Shown here: piece after piece, positions 35,426 through 50,600 of the stretch
How positions within the stretch are numbered: the stretch's first letter is position 1
Layout of the letters: each line of letters opens with the position of its first letter
Assembly (NCBI GenBank): GCA_027576995.1
Contig: JANBQC010000009.1
Span: forward strand, 1-64,000
Source of the DNA: Dimargaris cristalligena
Taxonomy: Eukaryota; Kickxellomycota; Dimargaritomycetes; Dimargaritales; Dimargaritaceae
Length of the DNA stretch: 64,000 nucleotides
Direction of reading: 5' to 3'
Notes under the pieces: generated by a model
Told to the model about the DNA's origin: nothing
Seen by the model: the letters and a program-made list of their open reading frames with translations, nothing else
Databases searched by the model: none
Made by a program: the position numbers and the translations under genes

Positions 35426-38400
35426 TATACATAAATAAACGCATTATACGTGACCGTACCTGCCAAGAATCCCGCCTGTAGCACTCTGCCTTGTATACAT
35501 TAGTAGCCGAATCACACCACCACGGTCCCCCAGCATGGTCGCTAATATAGTACACGAATTACTTGCATCTATAGTGCCTCCTATAGTACTGGCCAGTATT
35601 ATTTTTAAGTCAAATCAATAAGGGTACTGAGAAAGATAAGCAGCAGTATTTATTTACCACTCTCTTCTATTCCGAGCGTATCTATATCTATTGCAATCAA
35701 TCCAATCTGTACCAGGGAAGGAAGGGGGATATGATAATAACTCTGCCAAGGCTAAGCAATAGGCATCAAATGATTAGTACTTGGGTTAGAAGTTCTTATC
35801 TGGGCCACGTCAACCCGAGAACAGGCCATTTTCCAAGTAGCGAATAAACGAGGAGCGATAGAGTGGGGCACTCTCGATGATGCTGAATCAAATAATCAGT
35901 CCACCCTCCATTTAGCTAGGTGATTGGTTCAGAAGGGGGGGGCGGATAATATAGAGCACGACACCCACACACAGCATTATTCCCCTTGCCCTGACCCCAC
36001 TTGTTTCACCAAACCAGCCAGCATCCTCCAGTTTCCTAGCCCTTCTTTAAATGAAATGGCACCATTGATTAAATATTCTCTGCTTCAAAACGCAGTCCCC
36101 TTTCCCATATGGTCCAAAGTAATGGTATATGGATGGTGCGATATATTTTCTTACCAATATACGTGGCGAGACAAGGGAGGCCACGCACTTGTCAACTATC
36201 ATCCGATTCGAGTGACTGGCCTAGCAGACCAATGGCCGGCCATGCTGGCCAACTGGCGTGATAGATGGATGGTCCCATCCATAGATATGCAACCACCACC
36301 ACAACCCCCGGCGATAACCCGCCTACCATATCCCACATCCAATCGCCCATGTTTACCGATTTGTTGCCGAAGCATAGTGTAATAAAGGGGAAAAGGAATC
36401 CTGACGTTTAATGAATGGGGAGGGAAGCATTGTATTGTTGGACGGGGCCAATGATGTCGGCCAATCTAGTCCAGTACATACACAGTCCCAGCCAGTTCCA
36501 AGAGACCCTCTCTCCCCTTTCCATCCCTGTAGACCAAGAGAGTCTATACTACGGTGTGTATACATGCGCAACCAAATGCATATAATAGCCAACACACCAA
36601 ACCCACCCTAGGGTATATGCACGGATAAGTAATAATATAGGCAAGTATATATATATATATATTAGTGACCGGCCTCCCCCCCTTCAATACAGCTTTCCTT
36701 CCTTTTTTTGACTTTGCTATTTACTACACCCACTGTGCAGTCTTCTGGCATATCCCCCCTATTATTGCTGCCTATGTTCTATTCGTCGAATAGCAGCTAG
36801 CTACACAATCCCCTCAAATCGATAAGCATCCCAGCTGTGTATATCCGCCCCCCAGTTAAACTGCTTAAAGTACGTCCTCCTAGACCATCCTGCCTATTCC
36901 TGATCCCATCCTTCACCTGGTGTGGGGACAACCCTATAGAGTAGCATATGCGCTAGACGTAGTGCATTTGGTGCCACCTGTGTAATATATCACCTTAGCT
37001 ACACATCCTAAAATCGCTGCTACCAGCTTTCAGCGCATCGCACATTAGAGGACCAATTCAGAAGGAAGCCCTCTTTTCCCCTTGCCACTGCCATTATTCG
37101 TTGGTTTAGCAAACCCAGCTGCTGTACTTAGTTTTGTGAACTGTCCCAATATTGCCTCTATCTAACCTCCAATTGGCCTCCTCCTTATAACCCCACCTTT
37201 TTCTTTGGATTTTCCCTGGGTTAACCACACCCCACTAGAGCAGATCAACACTGCCGAGCTTCAGTTACTGTACCATTTCCCCCAATTTATGCGCGTTTGG
37301 CACCTGCCCAGGTATTGTCTATAACCACCCCTATCCACGCCTGGGTCTTTGAAGTAGGTACTACCAACCATATCTAAACACGCCCTTGACAACGTCTCAA
37401 TCGCGGCTTTGATCCATTTTGCTATACTCCATTTATCAGTAAGTAAACTCGTAATTTACAAAATATAACGTGCCTCTGATGTTTATCAGTGCCCAGAACC
37501 CCCCCTCCCCCAATGGAAGGTCTCAAGCCCTTTGATTCGATTCGCTCCTATTCCAGTCTGCCCTGTGCGTAGTGTGACTTGTGGCGAATGTAGGAGGGCC
37601 AGAGAAGGAGAGAGGGCCATTGCTGAGTAGCACAACAAGACATCCCCCCCTTCACCCTGCTTACTGTCATTACCATTCAAACAGGGCAATAGTGGCTTGC
37701 CAACTAATTCGCAATTCCCCACGCGGATGGAAGAAGGGGGAGAGGGTGTCAAAACACCACCGAAGAGTATTATTGATCAACGGATATATTCTGTGTCCTG
37801 GGTTGACCAAATCATCCGATAAAGGCCAGCGTTTTAAGTACACTCCTGCCTGCCATCAGTTCTATTTTTCTCTTCCCATCCCACACATCAGCCCACTAAT
37901 GTTTCTGGTTCAACTCCACTCACCTCACTTAATACCATTGCCAATTTAGGAAAGTGCTCCCTTCGATTCTGGCCGCCATCCTGGTCGTTTTGTCACCCTC
38001 CCTCCCTTCTCCCCCCACTCTTCTCTTTCTCTCCCGCTCCCTCGGCTTTCTTATTAACCCCCTCTGCCTATCACCTGGAGCTTCCCCGCCCTTTTTTCTC
38101 CTTTGTACCCTTTCTCTGCTCTAAACACATAGCCACCGAGAGTTGAGCTGACCGCTTAGACCATCCACTTCTAATTTGCCTAGCGCCGCCTTTTATCCGT
38201 TCCGACCCGCATCGGACTCATCGGCTTCGCCCCACTTCTTTTTTAAAAGGATTCCAAACAGATATCTCCCTCCCTTGGTATCTGCGTTTCTTAATTGACC
38301 GACCCGCATATCCATTCATTCCAACCATCCTTGTCCCACTTTGCAATTAGCTACATAGCCCACCCTCCCTAATATCGATATCGTAAGTACCTCTACGGCT

Positions 38401-38686
38401 TTTCTAAGCCCCCTTCGGCAACCACGAGTGGGCAGTGGCGCGGTAATCCGCCTTTCTGGGTGTGCCATTAGGTTACCTGGCTACAAGGCAACCTTGCTAT
38501 TGTTTCCTGCGGCTTGCTGCTTTGAAGCTTCCCCTCGGCCACCGGGCTCAAAACCCTAGAGGGGCCCGTTTATTAATTTGATCAACTGTGATACCGGACT
38601 ACTGGTCCTATTTTTATATTCTAACCCTGGTTTGTGTTCGCCTTCCCTTCACTCATCATTTGTTTCTTATACCTAGACCGTCAGCC

Positions 38687-41600
38687 ATGGCTTCGTCCCT
38701 GCTCTCCAACGGATATGTCAGCGTCCGGGCCCCGACTGAGCTGCTTTCCCAGGCAGCCCGCCCGCTGTCGATTAAACGCGGCAACGTGGAGATCTCTATT
38801 TTAATACCCGGTGCCTTGTGGGCCACTGCGGAACACCTCCGTGAACAATTCCTTCTCTCTCTGGCTGGGGAGGCCCCTCCGTCCGAGCAAACTGACGAGC
38901 TGACCGAGCTGGAACTCTCCGCTCGTCTCCTCAAATTTGGCGTGCAACAGGCCGCCAAGAGTCTGTCGGAGGCCGCTGCTGCTTTCATGGAGGTGGTTCG
39001 CCTGGTGTTCTCCTACATCCACCAGCGCTTCCTCAAGGGCAATGATATTCATGTCGTGGCAGATGCTCAGCTTCCATCCGAGGCCGCAGTCAAGACCGTG
39101 ATCAATGCATATCTGGTTGCCTTGACCGCCCTTCGTGCCCGTGCCACTACCCGGCCTAACTCGCGCCACGGGTCCCGAGCTAATCTTCTCGAGGCCGACG
39201 TCGTCGAGGCCCCTACCGTGTCCTTCGAGGTCGACGCCTCTGATGCCGACGAAGAGGACACCTCCCTTGCCGCCCAGCCCTCCGCTCTATTTGTGGCCTC
39301 CCAAGAAGAACGCGCCCGCCTGTTCGCTATTTTCGGAGGTCAGGGTACGTCAGTTGATTTTTTCAACGAGACCCACGATCTATTCAACACTTACGAACCC
39401 CTAGTTCGCCCTTTTGTTGAGCGTATGTCCGAGGTATTACGTCGCTACGCGGCCAACCCGGACACTAGCACCATCCACTCCAAGGGCCTCGATGTGCTGG
39501 GTTGGCTCGAACGCCCTTCCACCCAGCCCGACGATGAGTACCTGGTTTCGGCCCCCGTTAGTCCCGCCCTGATCGGACTGACCCAGCTGATGCACTATGT
39601 GGTCATGTGCCGTACTCTGGACTTGACCCCCGGCCAAGTCCGGAGCCATTTCGTGGCTGCCACGGGCCACAGCCAGGGTATTATTTCCGCCGCCGTGATT
39701 GCCGCCTCCAGCTCCTGGGAATCTTTCTACCAGAATGCCGAACGCGGCCTTGGTCTTCTGTTTTGGCTTGGTACCCGGGCCCAACAGGTGTACCCCGCCA
39801 CCACCCTGAACCCGGTCATCCTACAGGACTCCCTGAACCACAACGAAGGCACTCCTTCCCCCATGTTGGCCATCACCCACCTGCGCTACGCCGACGTGGT
39901 GCAACACGTGGAACTGACCAACTCCCATTTGCCCGAGGACCGCCGCATTAGCATTGCGCTGGTTAACGGGCCCCGCTCTTGCGTCTGCACCGGCCCCCCT
40001 CAGAGTCTGTACGGGCTCAACCTGCGCCTACGCAAACTAAAGGCCCCCTCGGGCGCTGACCAGTCTCGTATTCCCTTCTCCAAGCGCCACCTTAAGATTA
40101 GCACCCGCTTCCTCCCTGTCACCGTACCCTTCCACTCCGTCTACCTAAAGGCTGCGACTGATCTCATTGCCCAGGATATTGAGAAATACCAGCTGCGCTT
40201 TGATGGCATGGACTTGGCCATTCCCCTGCTGGCCACTGATACTGGCGCCGACCTGCGCGACCACAGTAACATCAGCTTGGAGATGATTGCCCAAACTTGT
40301 AACCGGACCGCTTACTGGGTCAAGTCCACCGCTGTGCCCGATGTGACCCACATTCTGGATTTTGGCCCCGGTGGCGTGTCTGGCATCGGTAGTCTGACCA
40401 ACCGCAACAAGGAAGGCACCGGTGTGCGGATCGTGTTTGCGGGCGCCCTGACCGGGACCCGTAAGAACATTTCGTACAAGCCCGCTCTCTTCGACAGCCG
40501 CCCAGAGTCGGTGCAATACTCCCCCGACTGGTCCCGCGACTTCCGCCCTCAGTTGGTGCGCACCACGTGCGATGACCAGCTCCATATCGAGACCCGAATG
40601 AGCCGCCTTCTCGGTAAACCCCCGCTTATGGTTGCTGGTATGACTCCTTCCACCGTGAGCTCCAAATTCGTCGCGGCCGTGCTCAACTCCGGCTACCACA
40701 TTGAATTGGCTGGTGGCGGCCACTACAACGAAAAGGCTCTCCGTAGCCGGATCCAGAAGATCATGGCCCAGATTGAGCCTGGTCTGGGTATCACCCTTAA
40801 TATGCTCTTCTTAAACGCCCGACAGTGGGCCTTCCAACTTCCCCTGGTGCAAACCATGCGCCGGGAGGGATTGCCCATCGAGGGGGTGTGCGTGGCGGCT
40901 GGTGTGCCCTCTCTCGGGGTTGCCAATGAAGTCGTGGCCAGCCTCCAGGCTGCCGGTATTCGCCATGTGTCCTTCAAACCCAGCTCAGTGGCCACCATCA
41001 TGCAGGTCGTCACCATTGCCCAGAATAACCCGACCATGCCCATCATGCTGCAGTGGACCGGTGGACGGGCCGGTGGTCACCACAGTTTCGAGGATTTCCA
41101 CCAACCCATTCTGGAGACCTACGCGGCCATCCGCGATCAACAGAACCTCGTCCTTGTTGCGGGCTCGGGTTTCGGTGGGGACGAAGATACTCTGCCCTAC
41201 CTGACCGGTGACTGGAGTCGTGAGTTCGACTATCCGCCTATGCCTTTCGATGGTATCCTGTTGGCTTCTCGTATGATGGTCGCCCTGGAGGGAAAGGCTT
41301 CTGAGGCCACCAAGCAGGCCATTGTGGACGCCCCAGGCATTACCAAGGACGCCGAGTGGGAGGAGACTTATGTTCGCCCCACGGGTGGGGTGGTCACCGT
41401 CAACTCCGAGCTGGGTGAGCCCATCCATAAGCTGGCCACCCGCGGTGTCCAGTTCTGGAAGGAGATGGACGAGACTATTTTCAACCTCCCCCGCGACAAG
41501 CGCCTCCCCGTTCTGCTGGCCAAGAAGGACTATATTATTAAGCGCCTGAACGCCGACTTCCAGAAGGTTTGGTTTGGGCGGAAGAAGGACGGGCGCGTAT

Positions 41601-44600
41601 CTGATTTGCCCGAAATGACCTACGAAGAGGTGGTCGACCGCTTGGTTGAGCTGATGTTTGTGACCCGCGAGAACCGCTGGATTGATATCTCCCAGCGTAA
41701 CCTTGTCGGAGACTTTATCCGCCGTGTGGAGGAGCGCTTCACCCGTAGCAAGCGGGCCTCTCTGTTGCAGAATTACACCCCTCTGGACAACCCTGCCGCT
41801 TTCTTGAATGATATCTTTTGGCCCTCCTTCCCTGAGGCTCGCAACCAGCTGTTGACTTCCGAGGACATCTTGTACTTTATCACCCTTTGCAAGCGCCGTG
41901 GCCAGAAACCCGTGCCTTTCATTCCCGTACTCGACAAGGAATTCGACATCTGGTTCAAGAAGGACAGTCTTTGGCAGTCCGAGGACCTCGCCGCTGTGGT
42001 GGATGAGGATGTCCAGCGCACCTGTGTGTTACAGGGCCCCATCGCCGTCCGTTACTCTACCCAGGTCAACGAGCCCGCTGGGGAAATCCTCGGCAATATT
42101 TACCAGTCCCACATCCGCTCCCTGGAGAAGCGCTACTATGGTGCCGATAGCAGTCACGATGGTGCCGTGATCCCCACTATTGAGTACTTGGGTTACCGCC
42201 AGCCTCACACCTCCCTCCATATTCCCCACTCCGTCAACGTCACGCGCCCCTCCCCAACTACCCGGGTGGTTCAGATTCCGGCTGCCGTTGGTGAGTACAG
42301 CCCCCACGCCGAACTTCCCGCCCTTGACACCTGGTTCGAGCTCATCGCTGGGTTCAACCACAGCTGGCTGCGTGCTCTTCTGACGTCCAGCATCGTGGTT
42401 CAGGACAAGCGTTACATTGACAACCCCCTGCGCCGGGTGATGGCCCCCCGCCGTGGCCAGACGGTGACCCTGACCTATGAGCGCTTCGATCCCACTGTGT
42501 CTAGCTTCTCCACTGTGACCTTTACCCCACAGGACGCCTCCGATTTGGCCTCCGAGTACAGCTCCAAGCTGGGGCCCCTCTCTTCTCACGTGAAGCAGCT
42601 CACGGTGACCCAGGCCGACATTTCGGGTCGGGGTGGGGCTCCCTACGTGGCTGTCCAGGCTACCATTGACGCCAAGGGTGAAATTATCGAGTTTATTATT
42701 AACGAGAAGCAGGGCTCTAGCCTGGTACCTCTCCGCCTGTTCTTCCGCTACGTACCCGACCGCCCGTATGCCCCTGTGCACGAGATCATGGAGGCCCGCA
42801 ACGAGCGCATCAAGGAGTTCTACTACCACTTGTGGTTCGGCAGCCCCGTCGTCGCTGAACTGGAAGTAAACCACGACTACCAGTTTGTCGCTAGCCAGGA
42901 ACCCGTACAGACCCATGCCATCAAGGAATTTTGCCAAGCGGTCGGTAACCAGGCCGAGCTCTACGTTGACCGTGGCCAGAAGGTAGTGGCCGCCCCCGTG
43001 GACTTTGCCATTGTCGTGGGCTGGAAGGCCATTATCAAGGCCATCTTCCCCCGTTTTATCAACGGGGACTTGCTCAAACTGGTGCACCTGTCCAATGGGT
43101 TCCGAATGGTAGACAGCGCCGAGCCCCTGCGTAATGGGGATGTGGTGGATACGACGGCCTCCCTGCAGGCAGTGATCAACACTGATGCGGGTAAGATGGT
43201 GGAGGTCCTGGGCGTGGTTAAGCGCGATGGCCAGCCGGTCATGGAGGTTACCAGCCAGTTCCTGTACCGCGGCCAGTTCACCGATTTTGAACACACTTTC
43301 CGCCGTACCACCGAGACCCCCATTCAGGTTACCCTTAATACCCCCAAGGACCTGGCCGTAATGCGGTCTAAGGAGTGGCTGCTCTGGGATGACTCGGAAG
43401 ATGTACCTGAACTGGAGACCCCGTGCGTCTTGGAGTTCCGCCTCAACAGCTACATGGAATTCCGGGATAAGGTTAACTTCTCCAAGGTTGAAACTACCGG
43501 TACGGTCACCATGCTCACCTCGACCAAGGTCTTCGTGCCAGTGGCCAAGGTTCACTATTCCGCCAGTGAGTCCCAGGGCAACCCCGTCACCGCCTACCTG
43601 GCCCGTGTCGGCCAGCCCATGGAGCAGCCCCACTACTTTGACAATGGCGGCTACTCCGTCATGCCCGTGGGAGAGGAGTTTTCCTCGGTGGTGAACGCCC
43701 CCGCGTCCAATACCGCCTACGCCAACGTATCGGGTGACTTTAACCCCATCCACGTCAACCCCTACTTCTCCGATCTAGCCGACCTTCCCGGCACCATCAC
43801 CCACGGAATGTGGACCAGTGCTTCGACCAGGAAGTTTGTGGAGGCCTTCGCTGCCGACAACCACCCGCTCCGGGTGACCGCCTATGACGTTAAGTTCCAA
43901 GGTATGGTGCTCCCGTCCGACCGTCTGGAGACCAAGTTGCACCATATTGGTATGCAGAACGGTAAGAAGATCATCAAGGTCGAGACAATCAACCAGGATC
44001 AATTGGTGGTGCTTAGCGGAACTGCCGAGGTGGACCAGCCCACTACTGCCTACGTGTTTACTGGACAGGGCTCGCAGGAAACGGGGATGGGTATGGCCCT
44101 GTACGCCAGCTCCCCCGTGGCCCGGGCCATATGGGATCGGGCCGACCTGCACTTCATGACCAACTACGGTGTGTCTATCCTGGAAATCGTGCGCAACAAC
44201 CCCAAGACCAAGACCGTGCACTTCGGGGGTGCCAAGGGCCAGGCGATCCGTAAAAACTACATCAGCATGACCTATGATGTGATGGACAACGATGGTCGTA
44301 TCAAGACCCTGCCTTTGTTCCCCCAGGTCAGCGAGACCACCCCGTTCTACACCTTCACCGCCCACAACGGATTGCTTTCGGCCACTCAGTTTACTCAACC
44401 CGCCCTTACTCTGATGGAGCGGGCCGCCTTTGAGGACACGAAGGATAAGGGCCTGATCCAGAAGAACGCCTGTTTTGCTGGTCACTCCCTTGGCGAATAT
44501 GCCGCGCTGGCTGCCATCGGTGATTTGCCCCTCGAGCAGCTCGTGGACGTCGTGTTTTATCGTGGTATGACTATGCAGTCCGCCGTGGAGCGGGATGCGG

Positions 44601-47600
44601 AGGGGCGCTCCAATTACGGCATGTGCGCCATCAACCCGAGTCGAGTGAGCAAGAACTTTACCGAGGAGGCCCTTCTCTATATTGTAGACACCATTGCCCA
44701 CGAGAGCCGCGGACTATTAGAAATTGTCAACTTCAACGTGGAGACCTGGCAGTACATTGCGTCCGGTGAATTGGCCAATTTGGATGTCCTGGCTAACGTG
44801 CTGAATTTCATGAAGAAGGCCAAGGTTGACCTGGCCCAGCTCATGGAGACCACTCCCCTGGATAAGGTCAAAGAGCAGCTCATTGAAATCGTCTCCGAGG
44901 TGCTCCAGAAGGTGAAGGCGAAGCGTGAGCAAAACGGCGGCCAGGTGATTCTGGAACGTGGGTTTGCCACCATTCCCCTCAAGGGCATTGACGTACCCTT
45001 CCACTCTAGTTTCCTGCTCAGCGGTGTTACCCCCTTCCGGTCTTATTTGAGTAAGCGCATTAGCCCCTCCTTCATCAATGTGCACCTTCTGTGTGGCAAA
45101 TACATCCCCAATCTGACCGCCAAGCCCTTCTCCCTAGCCAAGGACTATATCCAGAGCGTCTTTGACCAGACCGGCAGCTCCCGTCTTAGCAAGGTGCTCA
45201 AAAACTGGGACACCAGCAATGGCTACACCTCGCCTAGTGACCAACAGCGTCTGGGCTACACCCTGCTGATTGAACTGCTGGCGTACCAGTTCGCCTCCCC
45301 CGTGCGCTGGATCGAGACCCAGGACCAGCTCTTTAAGCACTTCGCGGTGGAGCGTCTGATCGAATTCGGACCCTCCCCCACCTTGTGCGGTATGGCCGAG
45401 CGTACCCTCAAGTTCAAGTACGAAGCCTACGATGATGCCATGACCTACCAGCGTGTCAACCTGTGCTACGCCAATAATCTCAAGGAGATTTACTACGCGT
45501 TCGACCCGACCCCTGTCGCGGAAGCCGATGATGCAGCCGCCGCTCCTGCCGCGGCCACTGCCCCGGCTGCCGCTGCTCCTCCGGTTGCTGCCCCCGTTGC
45601 CGCTGTCGCGTCTGCCCCCGCTGCTGCTGTGGACGATGCGCCTCTCAAGGCGGGCGAGGTGCTCCATGCCGTAATTGCTCAGAAGCTCAAGAAATCGCTG
45701 GCCGAAGTGCCTCTATCCAAGGCCATCAAGGACCTCGTTGGTGGTAAGAGTACTCTGCAGAACGAGATCCTGGGTGATTTACAGAAGGAGTTTGGTAGCA
45801 ACGTGCCCGAGAAGTCCGAAGAGACTCCTCTGGACGAACTATCCGAATCCATCGGCGCCTCCTTCTCCGGTGACCTGGGTAAGCACTCGAGCGCCCTCAT
45901 CGCTAAATTGGTCAGTAGCAAGATGCCCGGTGGGTTCAGTCTCACCTCGGTCAAGAACTATTTGTCCACCACCTATGGCCTGGGTCCCCAGCGGACTAAC
46001 GGTGTCCTACTGGTAGCCACAACGATGGAGCCCGCTGGCCGCCTAGGGGCCGAACCCGACGCCAAGTCCTTCTTGGATAGCGTAGTTCAGACCTATGCCC
46101 AGCGCCAGGGCATCACCTTGACCCCGGGAGGCGCTGGGGGTAGCGGGGGGGCTGGTGGAGCCATGGGCGGCGCTGCGATGATCGACAGCGCTGAGTTCCA
46201 GGCCCTCCAGACCAAGCAGGACTCCTTCGTGCAACAGCAGCTGGAGGTACTGGCCCGCTACTTGGGTATGGATCTTCGAGCTGGCCACCGGCTCTTTGAG
46301 ACTGAGCAGAAGCGAGCCAGCGAACTTCAGGGTGAACTGGACTTGTGGATGGCTGAGCATGGCGAGATTTACGCCGAGGGTATTAAACCCATTTTCACCC
46401 CTTTCAAGGCTCGCCGCTTTGATTCGTACTGGAACTGGGCCCGTCAAGATGCCCTGCTGCTCTACTTTGATATTCTCTTCGGTCGTCTCAAGGAAGTCGA
46501 TCGTGACGTGACCGCCCAATGTATCCATGTTATGAACCGCGCCAACCCGACTTTCATGCGTTACATGGACTACAAGATTTCCCAAATCGACACTAGTAAG
46601 GGTGCCACCCATCTCTTGGCGAAGGAACTGTCCTCCCAGCTGCGCGACAACTGCCAAGAAGTGCTGGACCTGCCCCCCATGTTCAAGGACGTCAACTACC
46701 CCACTGGCCCGCACACCACTGTGACTGCGACCGGTGTCATCCAGTATGAAGAGGTCCAGCGCCCCGGCATCCGCAAGTTGGAGGACTACGTGCAGGAAAT
46801 GGCCCGCGGGAGTCCTCTCGCCCAATTCTCCAGCCGTCAGACCGTCCAGCACAACCTGGTTCAAATGTTCAAGATCATCAAGGGCCAAACCAAGATGAGA
46901 AAGCAGGACCGGTTCGCGGTTCAGGGTATGTACCATGATATCGCCCGGGCCTTGACCATGTCCAATAGCGCCTGGGAGAAACCCGCCAAGGCCCGCCGTT
47001 CAGTCCGGCGCAGCCGTCGCTCAGGTGCCTCTAGTACTGCTACCCGGCAGTCTACCCAAACCCCGACCACCGAGACCATCCCTTTTCTGCACCTGAAGCG
47101 CAAATCCCCTGCTGGCGAATGGGACTACAGCGCCAAGCTGACCCACCTTTACCTGGAAGTCCTGGCCGACATGGCCCGCGACGGTATCACTTTCGAAAAC
47201 AAGATGGTTCTGATCACGGGTTGCGGCCGCGGTTCGATCGGTGCCGAGCTTCTCAAGGGCCTGCTCTCGGGTGGTGCCCAGGTAGTGGTGACCACTTCAC
47301 GTTACAACCAAGCCGCAACGGAGTACTACCAGTCCATCTACCATCGCCACGGGTCCAAGAACAGCACTCTGGTTGTGGTACCCTTCAACCAGGGTTCCCA
47401 GCAGGATGTGCAGGCTCTGATTGACTTCATCTACTCCCAAGATAAGGCCACCGGCGGCCTGGGTTGGGATCTTGACTACGTGCTACCCTTCGCTGCCATT
47501 AATGAGAATGGGCGTGAAATTAGCGACTTGGACTCCAAGTCCGAACTGGCCCACCGGGCCATGATGACCAATCTACTGCGTATGTTGGGCCACATCAAGA

Positions 47601-50600
47601 CCAACAAGCAGAGCCTGGGCTACGATACCCGTCCCGCCCAGGTCATTCTTCCCCTGTCCCCCAATCACGGCACCTTCGGCAATGACGGTCTCTACAGCGA
47701 GTCCAAGCTGTCCCTAGAGACCCTGTTCAATCGCTGGTACTCGGAGAGCTGGGGCAGTTACCTCACCATCACTGGTGCCGTTATTGGCTGGACCCGCGGT
47801 ACGGGTCTGATGTCCCCCAACAACACCATCTCCGAGGGACTTGAGAAACTCGGGGTACGCACCTACTCGGCCCAGGAGATGTCCTTCAACATTTTGGGCC
47901 TGTTACACCCTCGTATTTCTACTCTAGGTCAGCACGAGCCCATCTGGGCTGACCTGAACGGTAGTCTGCACTTTATTCCCAATCTGCAGGAGATCTGCCA
48001 GCAGCTGCGCCATGATCTCACTTACACTTCCGAGATTCGCCGTGCCATCGTTCTCGAAAACTCGCTCGACTTCAAGATTGTCCATGGTCCTGAGGCGGAA
48101 CGGGCTTACCAGAAGCAGATGGTTACTCCCCGGGCTAACCTCAAATTCTCCTTCCCTACTCTGAAACCTTTTACCGAGCTGACCCACCTGAACTACCTGC
48201 GCGGTATGCTTGATCTTGAAAATGTGGTTGTGGTCACTGGCTACAGCGAAGTCGGTCCCTACGGTAACTCGCGTACCCGTTGGGAGATGGAGGCCAATGG
48301 CGAGTTCTCCCTGGAGGGCTGCATCGAGATGGCCTGGATCATGGGCTTCATTAAACACCACAATGGACCACTCAAGAACGGGGTGCCCTACTCTGGCTGG
48401 ATGGATACAAAGACCAACGAGCCAGTCAAGGACCTGGATGTCAAGTCCAAGTACGAGAAGCAGATCTTGGAACACTCCGGTATCCGTTTGATCGAACCCG
48501 AACTCTTCGATGGCTACCAGCCCCGTAAGAAGCTCGTCTTACGCGAGGTGCTCCTTGAGCACGATCTGGAGCCCTTCGAAGCCAGCGCCGAGGAGGCCCA
48601 GCAGTTCCGGTCCCAGAACGGTGAGTTCGTTGATGTCTACGAGAACGCCGAGTCGGACCAGTCCTGGGTCAAGTTCCGCAAGGGAGCCACCCTCATGGTG
48701 CCCAAGGCCCTCCGCTTCGATCGTCTGGTGGCCGGCCAAGTGCCCACCGGTTGGGACGCCGCCCGCTATGGTGTACCCAAGGATATCATCGAGCAGGTCG
48801 ATCACATTACTCTCTATGTACTGGTCTCGACCGTGGAAGCCCTGGTCTCCTCTGGTATTACCGATCCCTACGAGTTCTACAAATATGTGCACGTTAGTGA
48901 GGTGGGCAACTGCGCCGGATCCGGTATTGGTGGCATGCGCAGTCTGACCAAGATGTACCGCGACCGCCTTCTCGACAAGCCAGTGCAGAACGACATTCTC
49001 CAGGAGACCTTCATCAACACTATGGCTGCCTGGGTGAATCTGCTTCTGCTTTCCTCATCCGGACCAGTGAAGACCCCTGTGGGTGCCTGTGCCACCGCTG
49101 TAGAGTCCGTCGAAATCGGTGTGGAAACTATCCAGACCGGCCGGGCCAAGATTGTGCTGGTGGGTGGCTACGACGACTTCCAGGAGGAAGGTTCTTACGA
49201 GTTCGGTAACATGAAGGCGACGAGCAATACCGATGAAGAATTTAAGCGCGGCCGCACCCCGCGTGAGATGTCTCGCCCTGCGACCACCACCCGCTCTGGG
49301 TTCATGGAATCCTATGGTGCCGGTATGGAGGTACTCATGTCGGCCCGCGTGGCTATCGAGATGGGTGTGCCCATTTATGGTATCATTGCTCTGACCAACA
49401 CCGCTACTGACAAGGAGGGTCGCTCTGTGCCCGCCCCTGGCCAGGGTATCCTGACCACGGCCCGCGAGGTACCTGGCAAGCTGCCATCGCCGCTCCTCGA
49501 CATGAAGTACCGCAAGCGTCAACTGGACCTGCGCCGTCGCCAGATCAAGCAGTGGGTTGAAAGCGAATATGCCTTCCTCCGTGAAGAGCTAGAGACCCAT
49601 CGCAATGCCGGCGAACTCACGGTGAGTGAGGAGGAATTCTTGACTGAACGTACTCGCCATATCGATTCCGAGGCCCAGCGCCAGGAGAAGGAGGCTCTCA
49701 ATCTGTGGGGCAATTTCTTCTACCGACAGAACCCCGAGATCGCCCCCCTCCGTGGTGCCCTGGCCAGCTTTGGCCTGACCATTGATGACATTGGCGTGGC
49801 CTCATTCCATGGTACTAGTACCAAGGCCAACGACAAGAACGAGTCCGAGGTGTTGAACAAACAGTTTGCTCATCTAGGCCGTACGGTGGGTAACGCCTGT
49901 CCCAGTATTTTCCAGAAATACCTCACTGGTCACCCCAAGGCCGCCGCTGCCGCCTGGATGCTTAACGGAATGTTGCAAGTCCTGCAAACCGGCATCATCC
50001 CCGGTAACCGCAACGCCGATAACATCGACGCATTACTTGAAAAGTACGACCACGTACTCTACCCAAGTCGTAGTATCCACACCGACGGAATCAAGGCCGG
50101 TCTACTCAAATCGTTTGGCTTCGGCCAGGTAGGCGGTGAGGTTCTTGTGATTCACCCTGACTACCTCTTCGGTGCCCTAGACCAGGCCAGTTACAATGCC
50201 TACTGTACCAAGAACCGGGAGCGTGAGGCTGTGGCCTACCGCTACTGGCATGACTCGATGGCGGGTGTTGCCCCCTTCTTCCGCGCCAAGAACGCCGCTC
50301 CTTACTCCGATGCCCAGGAGAGCCAGGTCTACCTCAACCCGCTGGCCCGCGCCGACTTCGATTCGGCTCAGGGTACTTACACGTTCAACGACTTGTCAAC
50401 AACTCTCGCGCAGCCTGACCCCACCATGACTCAGCAGATTCTGCTTAATATGGCTCAGGGAGAAGGCGGGGAACAGGCCCGTGGTGTCGGAGTGGATGTG
50501 GAACTGGTCTCGGCCATTAATGTCGACAACGACACCTTCCTGGAGCGTAACTTCACCAAACGGGAGCTCGCATACTGCCAAGGCCGCCCTGACCCCCAGG

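Larger units (their letters stand above)
34791..38686. other. Intergenic region and FAS upstream region with two abutting MITEs
   Basis: It holds MITE copies 4 and 5 and a TA repeat at 36645-36661. Nearly 900 bp before the FAS start (about 37850-38686) is strongly pyrimidine-rich on the sense strand and probably contains its core promoter and leader. Frames of up to about 150 codons (for example 35924-36382) have low-complexity composition and no recognised domain. Confidence 0.5.

Noticed and set aside
42029..43753. A 574-codon open frame antisense to FAS, with several other 100-300 codon antisense frames
   Set aside because: It lies wholly opposite the enoyl-reductase/dehydratase coding region, whose strong C/G third-position bias removes stop codons on the other strand. 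The product is Gly/Val/His/Gln-rich with no domain.
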